Of a DNA stretch of 64,000 nt, positions 53,156 to 60,310 are shown piece after piece. The stretch lies in NCBI RefSeq assembly GCF_000739655.1, contig NZ_BATR01000010.1, positions 62,001 through 126,000 of the forward strand, given 5' to 3'. Source of the stretch: Verrucomicrobium sp. BvORR106 (GTDB taxonomy: Bacteria > Verrucomicrobiota > Verrucomicrobiia > Verrucomicrobiales > Verrucomicrobiaceae). The translations under genes were made by a program, and so were the position numbers. A model generated the notes under the pieces. It did not search any database. It had not been told where the DNA came from and saw nothing but the letters and a program-made list of their open reading frames with translations. How positions within the stretch are numbered: the first letter of the stretch is position 1; each line of letters opens with the position of its first letter.

Positions 53156-56100
53156 TCAATCGATGTGCCAACCGTTCAGACGGAAGTCGTAGGACGGGTT
53201 GCCCCAGATGTCGAGACGGTCGTCGGAGTTGTACACACGGTTCGAGGAACCGAAGCCGAAGACGCGAAGGTCGCTGCCCCAGCCTTCCCACAACAGGATG
53301 CCGCGGTCGGAATCACCGTAGATGCGGTTGTTGTTGAAGCGGTACACGTTCAGCTCGCCATCGTCCTTGCTGCGGAAGGTGATGCCCGTGCGGTCGAAGT
53401 CGCCGGAGAGGCGGTTGTTCTGCACAAACGCCTTCACTTCAGCGCGGTCTTCGGCCTTGATGTAGATGCCGTTGTTGAAGTCGCCGCTGAGGGTGTTGCC
53501 GTCGATGTTCACTTCCAGCTCCGAACGGTAGCCGGAGTCGGAGCCCACCACGAGAATGCCGTACTCGTCGAACTCGCCGCTCAGGCGGTTCTTCTTGATC
53601 GTGACATCCGCGTTGGAGCGGCCTTCCTTGTGCACCGCGATACCAGCTTCATCGAAGTCGCCGGAAAGGGTGTTGTAACCGATGAAGGCGTTGAGCTCAG
53701 CATAGTCGTCGCTGTTCACTTCAATACCGGTGTCAAAGTCACCGGCAAGGACGTTGCCGATCACCTTGGCATTCAGCTCGGAGCGGGACCAGGAGCTGTC
53801 TTCGCTCGTGAGGCGGATGCCCACTTCGTAGTTGTCACCACGACGGCGGTCGCTCAGCAGCAGATTGTGGTAGATGCCCACTTCCAGCTCGGAACGGTCG
53901 TGCTTGCGCACGTCGATGCCTGCGTCTTCGAAGTAACCGGTGAAACGGTTGCCAGCGATGACCGCGTGGAGTTCGGACTCGTCATAGCTGTTGAGACCGA
54001 TGCCGTCGTTGCCGAAGTAGCCGGAGAAACGGTTGCCCGTCACGGTGGCGATCAGCGCGGAGTCATCGTCTTCGTCGTCGCGGCTCACGAGGTCCACACC
54101 ACGATTGTCAAACTCACCGGTGAACCAGTTGCGCTCGATGTTGATTTCCAGGACGGAATCGCCTTCCTTCTCGGCATAAACACCGGAGTTGTCGAACTCA
54201 CCGCTGAAGAGGTTGCGCTCGATGTCAGCCTGGAGCGAGGAGTGGTCGTCGCTCTTCACTTCAATGCCATTGCTGTCGAACTCACCCACCAGGTAGTTGC
54301 CCTTGATGGTGGTCCACAGGTCAGCGCCATCGGAGCTCTTCACCTCGATACCGGCGTCATCAAAGTCACCGCGAAGCACGTTGCCCTTGATGTAGGTGTA
54401 CATGGAGGAACCATGGGAGGCGTCTAGCTCGATGCCGGAGTCATCATAGTCACCACGAAGGGTGTTGCCGATGATGCCAGCGAACAGGGAGGAGCCATGG
54501 AAGCTCTCCACCAGGATGCCGGAGTTGTCGAACTCACCGCGAAGGGTGTTGCCCTTCACAAGAGCCCAGAGACCGGAGTTGTCGTCATCAGAGCCGAAGC
54601 TTGCCAGGCGGATGCCTGCGTCTTCGAAGTCGGAGCGGCGACCACCAATGATGTTGTTGGTGATGAAAGCGACGACCTTGGAGTCTTCTTCTTTCACGAT
54701 GTCGATGCCGTAGTCGTAGTCGCCGTAGAAGCGGTTGGAGTCGATCTCCACCTTCACGAAGGAGTCGTCGTCGCTGTTGACTTCCACGCCAGCGTCACGG
54801 AAGTCGCCAGCGAAGAGGTTGCCGATGATGGTGGCGAACACCTTGGAGCGGTCTTCGGTCTCGATGTCGATGCCAGCGTTGTCATAGTCACCGAAGAAGC
54901 GGTTGTCTTCGATGTTGGCGATGATCTTGGAGCGGTGCTCGCTGGAGAGCTTCACACCAGCGTCATCGACATCACCTGCGAAGGTGTTGCCAGCCACATT
55001 GAGGTCCAGCTTGGAGCGCCAGAAGCTGGCAGCGTCCACACCGGCGTCGAAGTCGCCGCTGAAGCGGTTGTCAACCACGTCAACAAGAAGGTTGGAGCGA
55101 CCGTGGGTGTGGAGTTTCACACCTGTGTTCACGTCATCAAACGTGTTGTTGCTGACGAGAGCGGAGGCTTCGATGCCACCCTTGGTCTCAATGACCACAC
55201 CGCGACGCATGTCGTCGAAGGTGTTGTCCTGCACGACGACCTTGGTCACGTTTTCAGCCTTGATGCCGTTGCCGCGGTTTTGCCACCAGCCGGAGTCATA
55301 GCCGTTGATGAAGGAGTAGCCGGTCACGCCGAAGAAGCCGACGTCTTCTGCACGGATGCCGCCATCCACAACGGGACGGCTGGTGTCGCCACCGAAGATG
55401 TAGCCGTTCAAGCCGTTGAGCGGGTTCGCGGAGCTGATGAAGTTGGTGCTGCCCACCAGTTTCACACTTTCCTCATAGTTGAGGCCGGTGTTGCCCTGGG
55501 TGTACACGTTCCACACGCGGCCCAAGGTGTTGCTGTTGGTGCCTGCGGCAAATGAACCTTCCGTGAGCGTGTCGAACGGACGTTCAGCCGTACCATTGGC
55601 ACCTTCGCCGAGGGCGGAACCCTCCTGGATGCCATTGCCCACAGCACCGCCGTTGTTCACGAAGATGATGTCATCCGTCAGGATCACCTGACCCTGCTTC
55701 TGCGCGACCACACGGTTCACACGCTGCACGTTGGTGGAGGTGCTGACTTTCTTCTGTTCCACAGTGCTGGCCAGTTTGACCGCCGTGTTCTGGCGATAAA
55801 CGTTCTGCGCCATGCGCTCTGCCAAGTGACGGCGGCGGGACTTGAAGGAGTCGCCAATGCGGCCCCAGAAGCCTTTGCCATCGCCCAGATCACCCATTTC
55901 AAAGGGAAGCTGAAGCTGCACACCAGCGGTCCAGTCGCTGCCGGTGAGACGGTCGTCTTCATACCAGGTGCCAGTCAGCACCACGGCAGGGACGGGACGT
56001 ACTTCGAGGCCGGCCTTCCAGCCTTCCACATTACCCGTGCCACCCGTCTGTGGGCCGAAGGGCTGGTTGTCGAAGCTGTAGTAGCCGCCGATCACGCGCA

Positions 56101-56893
56101 GATCGAAGTACTTGTCCAGCCCGGGAACAAGCAGGGCCACCTCGGCGTCCCAGCCTTCCATGCCTTCTTCATAACGGCGGAACAGGCGCTCGATCGTCGT
56201 CGTGCTCGTGGTCGTGGTGCGGGTCGTGGCGAAGAGCGCGTCCTGGGTGATCGTGTTGCCAGAGGCATACGGATCATTGATCGGAGTCACGCTGTTGGCC
56301 GTGCTCGTGCGGGAGCTCTGGCGGGTTTCCGTGGTGCGGAATTCGTCAGCGAGCTGCTTGTCGGAAAGGGGTATGTAGTAGTTGCCTCGTACTTCCAGGT
56401 AGCGGGTGCCGAACTCCACGCCGACGCCGAGCTGCCAGAACTGGTTGTTGGCCTCCGTGTCCAGCATGTCCACGAAGAGGTTGCCACCCACGAAGAAGCC
56501 TTCCTCAAGGAAGCCAGCCTGTCGGGCGTCCTTGCTGGAAAGCGCCGAGACCGGCTGCGATCCAAACAGGTAACGGTAGCCCAAGCCCAGGGAGGAGGCG
56601 ATTTCACCGCCCTCGCCATAGGAGACGTAGGGCTCAAGGAACAACACGCCGCCGCTCAGGGTGGCGTCTGCGCCAAGAGTGCTCCATACGGGAGCGAGAA
56701 CGCTGAAGTTGCCCTCAGTGTACCTGTCGTTGACTTTGATCCCGGTGTTGACGGTCCCCAAATACATGGGGTGCGTCTCGGGAGTGACAACTTCCGGGGT
56801 TTTATCCTTGGTACCGCCAAATGAGGCGGTCACCGCGAATCCAGCCGCGCAAGCAGAGGCGCGTAATATCTGGTGTATGCTGCGTGTCATCAT
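53156..56893 (-). CDS. Inverse-autotransporter-like outer-membrane protein with a regular Asp-rich beta-helix passenger
   Basis: 1245 residues. A signal peptide (about 1-25) is followed by a barrel-type domain (about 40-345) with DMLDTEANNQFWQLGVGVE, RYLEVRGNYYIPL and VIGGYYSFDNQPFGPQTGG, the intimin/invasin inverse-autotransporter pattern. After a linker, a parallel beta-helix entry segment (about 400-570) leads to about 22 coils (575-1215) of mostly 28 residues, consensus GNxLxGDFDxxGIEVxSxDxSxLxAxI. Such proteins sit in the outer membrane by the N-terminal barrel and expose the C-terminal passenger. The usual Ig-like passenger domains are absent. The protein at 60311-63193 is a paralogue with a near-identical barrel. 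Divergent from the 57472 gene; ends at a strong terminator. Confidence 0.88.
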   Translation of the reverse strand: MMTRSIHQILRASACAAGFAVTASFGGTKDKTPEVVTPETHPMYLGTVNTGIKVNDRYTEGNFSVLAPVWSTLGADATLSGGVLFLEPYVSYGEGGEIASSLGLGYRYLFGSQPVSALSSKDARQAGFLEEGFFVGGNLFVDMLDTEANNQFWQLGVGVEFGTRYLEVRGNYYIPLSDKQLADEFRTTETRQSSRTSTANSVTPINDPYASGNTITQDALFATTRTTTTSTTTIERLFRRYEEGMEGWDAEVALLVPGLDKYFDLRVIGGYYSFDNQPFGPQTGGTGNVEGWKAGLEVRPVPAVVLTGTWYEDDRLTGSDWTAGVQLQLPFEMGDLGDGKGFWGRIGDSFKSRRRHLAERMAQNVYRQNTAVKLASTVEQKKVSTSTNVQRVNRVVAQKQGQVILTDDIIFVNNGGAVGNGIQEGSALGEGANGTAERPFDTLTEGSFAAGTNSNTLGRVWNVYTQGNTGLNYEESVKLVGSTNFISSANPLNGLNGYIFGGDTSRPVVDGGIRAEDVGFFGVTGYSFINGYDSGWWQNRGNGIKAENVTKVVVQDNTFDDMRRGVVIETKGGIEASALVSNNTFDDVNTGVKLHTHGRSNLLVDVVDNRFSGDFDAGVDAASFWRSKLDLNVAGNTFAGDVDDAGVKLSSEHRSKIIANIEDNRFFGDYDNAGIDIETEDRSKVFATIIGNLFAGDFRDAGVEVNSDDDSFVKVEIDSNRFYGDYDYGIDIVKEEDSKVVAFITNNIIGGRRSDFEDAGIRLASFGSDDDNSGLWALVKGNTLRGEFDNSGILVESFHGSSLFAGIIGNTLRGDYDDSGIELDASHGSSMYTYIKGNVLRGDFDDAGIEVKSSDGADLWTTIKGNYLVGEFDSNGIEVKSDDHSSLQADIERNLFSGEFDNSGVYAEKEGDSVLEINIERNWFTGEFDNRGVDLVSRDDEDDDSALIATVTGNRFSGYFGNDGIGLNSYDESELHAVIAGNRFTGYFEDAGIDVRKHDRSELEVGIYHNLLLSDRRRGDNYEVGIRLTSEDSSWSRSELNAKVIGNVLAGDFDTGIEVNSDDYAELNAFIGYNTLSGDFDEAGIAVHKEGRSNADVTIKKNRLSGEFDEYGILVVGSDSGYRSELEVNIDGNTLSGDFNNGIYIKAEDRAEVKAFVQNNRLSGDFDRTGITFRSKDDGELNVYRFNNNRIYGDSDRGILLWEGWGSDLRVFGFGSSNRVYNSDDRLDIWGNPSYDFRLNGWHID
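53250..55171 (-). repeat. Coding repeat: about 22 coils of about 84 bp
   Basis: This is the passenger of the inverse autotransporter. Most units are exactly 28 codons; a few are 26-37 codons where an acidic or basic loop is inserted (for example GGRRSDFEDAG, LVSRDDEDDDSA). Asn-x-phi then G(D/E)(F/Y)D is the most constant part. The unit length suits one rung or more of a right-handed beta-helix. Confidence 0.8.
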
Positions 56894-57471
56894 GGATGTC
56901 TTGTTTGCTGAGGCCCTGCCAGTTCAATGGGAGGAAGAGTGCGGACCGGCGTTTCTAATTTCTATGGCAAACGCATGGATGCAAATAGTTGTTTCCATTA
57001 ACAAAGAAAATGCAGGCAAATCCCCTACCCCCTAAGATGTACGTAGTTTTATGCACGCGCATTCACAACGCGTTTGAACGCATCCGTTCCGTCGGGGTCA
57101 CACGTTCATGAAACCCTCAGCGTGCGGGAGTTGCAGATCGCACGGGGGTCCCTTCCGGTTGCTTCGACCTGTCAAGCTGAAGAGGGCCGGATGCGGCAAT
57201 TTGTCGCAATATCGAGCAAAAAAGTTATTGTATCCAACCGGGTACAATTGTCTTGGTTTTGCGACAATTGGACAAAATTCATCCGCCAAACCGGCTCCGT
57301 CAGGCTTTTTTGCCAACTTGACGTCAAGCTGAGAAGGAGGGCGGATTCGTTGCCGGAGCGATTTTGGCCGTCACTTTCGCCTTCCAGTATCGTCACAACG
57401 CGTCCGTTGCCCGATCCCCCGGGTGCAGCCACAGGTCGCGCAAGCGCCGGAGGACCGGTGCCCGCCCCCTC
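56894..57471. other. Divergent control region between the inverse autotransporter and the small exported protein
   Basis: 578 bases without a supportable gene. AT content rises at 56950-57050 (upstream of the minus gene) and at 57195-57300. The second stretch holds nested inverted repeats described separately. Promoters for both directions must lie here, but no consensus pair is clear. Confidence 0.5.
57195..57275. promoter_or_regulatory. Cluster of nested inverted repeats, candidate operator
   Basis: Three perfect pairs interlock: ttgtcgcaa (57201-57209) with ttgcgacaa (57259-57267); caattgtc (57245-57252) with gacaattg (57263-57270); attgta (57227-57232) with tacaat (57244-57249). The arrangement suggests a protein-binding array or an RNA switch in the leader of the 57472 gene. 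No regulator is encoded nearby. Confidence 0.5.
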
Positions 57472-58227
57472 ATGAAAGCCAGCGCCCTCCTCCTGGTCTG
57501 TCCTCTTCTCATGCTCGGTCTCTGCGGCTGGATGTCGCTAGGCCGGGATACCGCGACTCCAGGCAGCGCGTCATCACCCACTGCGCCTTCCCCGTCAGCC
57601 GTTGCCCTGACCCCAGTCCCGACACCGGCGAGCCCGCAGCCGCCGCCCTCATTGGAGCCGACCGTGGCAGGGACCTACGAGACCCTGGCGTTTCAGGAAA
57701 TCTTCGTCAGCCCCGTGGGCCCGCGCGGCCTGGAGTACACCGCCAAGTCCCAGCGTCTGGCCGGGCAGAAGGTGAAGATGACCGGTCACATGGTGCGACA
57801 CTACCACGATGACCCACGTGTCTTCCTCTTCACCGCGACGCCCAATACGCATGACCAGCGGGAGTACATGCTGGCCGACAGCCTGCCGGTGAGCCTGGTC
57901 CATGTCTTCCTGGAGGCACGGCCCGGTCAGGCCCCCGACTGGCGGCCCCGGTCCATCACCGTGTACGGCACCCTGGAGACCGGTCCTCAGCAGGAGGTGG
58001 ACGGCCGGATCTCCCACGTACGGCTCCACGCCGAGCATGTGACGGAGGGCACCACGACCACTCTCCTCGAACTGCGCCGCCCCATCGTCCTACAGCGCAG
58101 CCGAATGAAGGCCGCCCAGGCCACCGCCACGACGAACTCAGGCGAGCGCCAGCCACACCTGCGGCCCCGTACGGACGCCCCTTTCCCCCAAAGCAAACCC
58201 ACCCAAACGCCCTCATCCTCCTCATGA
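57472..58227 (+). CDS. Small exported protein coupled to alkaline phosphatase
   Basis: 251 residues from the ATG at 57472; the frame reaches back to 57364 without a reason to use it. A hydrophobic N-terminus (ALLLVCPLLMLGLCGW) is followed by a Pro/Ser-rich linker and a compact beta domain (about 70-195) with LAGQKVKMTGHMVRHYHDDP and PRSITVYGTLETGPQ, which looks like an OB-type fold. The C-terminus is basic and Ser-rich. The stop overlaps the alkaline phosphatase start (ATGA at 58224), so the two are probably co-produced. I do not recognise the family. Confidence 0.8.
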   Translation: MKASALLLVCPLLMLGLCGWMSLGRDTATPGSASSPTAPSPSAVALTPVPTPASPQPPPSLEPTVAGTYETLAFQEIFVSPVGPRGLEYTAKSQRLAGQKVKMTGHMVRHYHDDPRVFLFTATPNTHDQREYMLADSLPVSLVHVFLEARPGQAPDWRPRSITVYGTLETGPQQEVDGRISHVRLHAEHVTEGTTTTLLELRRPIVLQRSRMKAAQATATTNSGERQPHLRPRTDAPFPQSKPTQTPSSSS

Positions 58228-60221
58228 CTCCCAAGTTCCTTCAAAAGATCACCCTTGCCGCCGGCGGGCTTCTCGCCTGTGCCGCACCGGCCCTCCACGC
58301 CGCGCCGACCGTGACCCGTCTGAACCCACCGAGCCTGCTCTTCAGCTTCGGTGACGCCCAGCCTCCGTACATCTCTCGCTTCGCCCAGGGGCAGCGCTTT
58401 GACCTTCAGGCCACCGTAACTGCGGATGCCGGCCAGACGATCACCAGCGCCTCCTTCAAGGTGAACAACGTCACCGTCCCGGGCACCGTGACCGTGACCC
58501 CCACGGGCAATCCGAACCAGTTCAGCATGGTGCTGCGCGCTTATGCCGATGCCATCCCCGGCGTCAAGACGCTCTCCGTGACTGCCAACCAGACCGGCGG
58601 AGCCACCGCCACGGCCAATGGCAACTTTGAAATTGTGGCTACGACGCCCTCCGGCGGAGCCAGAAAGGCCAAGAACGTCATCCTCTTTATTGGGGACGGC
58701 ACCGGCATTGCCCACCGCACCGCGGCCCGCATTGTCTCCAAAGGCGTGCAGATGGGCAAGGCCATCGAACCCATGTCCATCGACAAGCTGCCGTACACCG
58801 GCATCGTGATGACCCCGTCCTTGAACTCCATCGTCACGGACTCCGCTCCCGGCGCAGCCTGCTACTCCACCGGCAACAAGTCCAACAACAACCAGGAAGG
58901 CGTCTTCCCGGATGACACGACGGACAAATGGGACAACCCACGAGTGGAACACCTGGGCACCTACCTCGCCCGCGTGCAAGGCAAGGCCCTCGGGATCGTG
59001 ACCACCGCAGATGTGGAAGACGCCACCCCTGCCTCCTTCGGCACCCACACCCAGGACCGCGGCGCCGGCACCGGCATCTGCGACATGTTCCTGGATGAAG
59101 CGACCGTGAAGTCCAACCTCCGCGTGCTCATGGGCGGCGGCCGCAAATGGTTCCTCCCTAGTGGCACCGCCGGTTCCGCTCGCGTGGGCAATACCACCGC
59201 CACGGGTGCAGACTACGTGTTGTCCCAGGAGCTCGCCACCGGATGGGGAGTGCCCGTGGGCCAGGCCGATGCAAGCCGCGATCTGATCAGTGCCTTCCAG
59301 TCCGCTGGTTTCGCCTATGCCCCCGACGCCACCACTCTGGGCAGCATCCCGGGCAACACCACCAAGCTGCTGGGTCTCTTCAACAACGGCAACATGGACG
59401 TGGCACTGGACAAGATCACCGAGCGCCGCGGTGGCGCCTCCGTGGGAACCGTCGCCGACTTCCCTGACCAGCCCATGCTGGACGAGATGACGGAGAAGGC
59501 CCTCCAGGTGCTCAATCAGAACACGAAGGGTTTCTTCCTCATGGTAGAAGCCGCCTCCGTGGACAAGCAGGCCCACAACATGGACAGCGAACGCTGGATC
59601 CTCGAAGCCATCGAGCTTGACCGCGCCGTCGCCAAGGCCGTGGCCTTCCAGCAGGCCAATCCGGACACCCTCATCGTGGTGACCGCCGATCACGAGTGCG
59701 CCGGCATCAACATCATCGGTGCCAGCACCCTCACCAACGCCCAGCTCACGGGTCTTTCCGATGACAAGGGCACGGACGGTGTGAACGGCGCCATCAACGG
59801 CGCTTCCGGCAATTCCACGGACGGACAAGCCAAGCTGCGCACCGGCGTGGTGGGCACCTATGACGCCGCCCGCTTCCCTGAGTACCACCTCGAGAGCGAT
59901 GGCTTCCCCACCACCATGGATGTGGACTACCGCGTGCTTATCGGCTACGCCGCCAACGGTGATCGCTTCGAAGACTGGCGCACCAATCCCCTGCCCAATG
60001 TGAGCCCCGCCACCCGCGACGTGGACGGCGACTTCTTCATCGCCGGCCAGGCCAGCGGCGCCGGAGCCTCCAGCGCCGTGCACACCGCCTCAGACATTCC
60101 CCTCTCCGCAGGCGGCCGCGGATCCAGCATCTTCACCGGCGTCATGGATAACACGGACGTGTTCTTCAAGATGGTCCAGGCGGCCATCGCAGGGGTGAAG
60201 CTCACCTCCCTGGAAGACTAA
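58224..60221 (+). CDS. Secreted PhoA-type alkaline phosphatase with an N-terminal Ig-like domain
   Basis: 665 residues. Signal peptide, an Ig-like N-terminal domain (about 30-140), then the alkaline phosphatase fold. Visible active-site elements: metal ligand Asp158 in FIGDGTG, nucleophile Ser207 in TDSAPGA, ATPASFGTHT, the metal-binding VEAASVDKQAH, TADHE, and a C-terminal HTASDIPLSA corresponding to the last His ligand. All expected metal and nucleophile positions are present, so it should be active as a phosphomonoesterase in the periplasm or outside the cell. Coupled to the upstream gene by ATGA, and ends at a strong terminator. A phosphate-starvation promoter was not recognised. Confidence 0.92.
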   Translation: MTPKFLQKITLAAGGLLACAAPALHAAPTVTRLNPPSLLFSFGDAQPPYISRFAQGQRFDLQATVTADAGQTITSASFKVNNVTVPGTVTVTPTGNPNQFSMVLRAYADAIPGVKTLSVTANQTGGATATANGNFEIVATTPSGGARKAKNVILFIGDGTGIAHRTAARIVSKGVQMGKAIEPMSIDKLPYTGIVMTPSLNSIVTDSAPGAACYSTGNKSNNNQEGVFPDDTTDKWDNPRVEHLGTYLARVQGKALGIVTTADVEDATPASFGTHTQDRGAGTGICDMFLDEATVKSNLRVLMGGGRKWFLPSGTAGSARVGNTTATGADYVLSQELATGWGVPVGQADASRDLISAFQSAGFAYAPDATTLGSIPGNTTKLLGLFNNGNMDVALDKITERRGGASVGTVADFPDQPMLDEMTEKALQVLNQNTKGFFLMVEAASVDKQAHNMDSERWILEAIELDRAVAKAVAFQQANPDTLIVVTADHECAGINIIGASTLTNAQLTGLSDDKGTDGVNGAINGASGNSTDGQAKLRTGVVGTYDAARFPEYHLESDGFPTTMDVDYRVLIGYAANGDRFEDWRTNPLPNVSPATRDVDGDFFIAGQASGAGASSAVHTASDIPLSAGGRGSSIFTGVMDNTDVFFKMVQAAIAGVKLTSLED

Positions 60222-60232
60222 GCCCTCTCCCG

Positions 60233-60267
60233 GCGCAGGGGCCTCAACACGGCCCCTGCGCTTTTTT
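60233..60267 (+). terminator. Rho-independent terminator of the alkaline phosphatase operon
   Basis: A perfect 11-bp stem, gcgcaggggcc (60233-60243) with ggcccctgcgc (60251-60261), a 7-base loop and tttttt. It lies 11 bases after the stop. Confidence 0.93.
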
Positions 60268-60310
60268 CTGACCGGATATTTCCTCCATCCTCTTCCCCGT
60301 CCCTCTCGAA

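Noticed and set aside
53141-55555. Two plus-strand frames (428 and 352 codons) opposite the Asp-rich passenger
   Set aside because: They mirror the 84-bp repeat in antisense; the Val/Ala/Glu repeats are the complement of the GDFD coils.
57987-60083. 698-codon minus-strand frame opposite the alkaline phosphatase
   Set aside because: The plus strand carries all alkaline phosphatase active-site motifs; the antisense frame has none.
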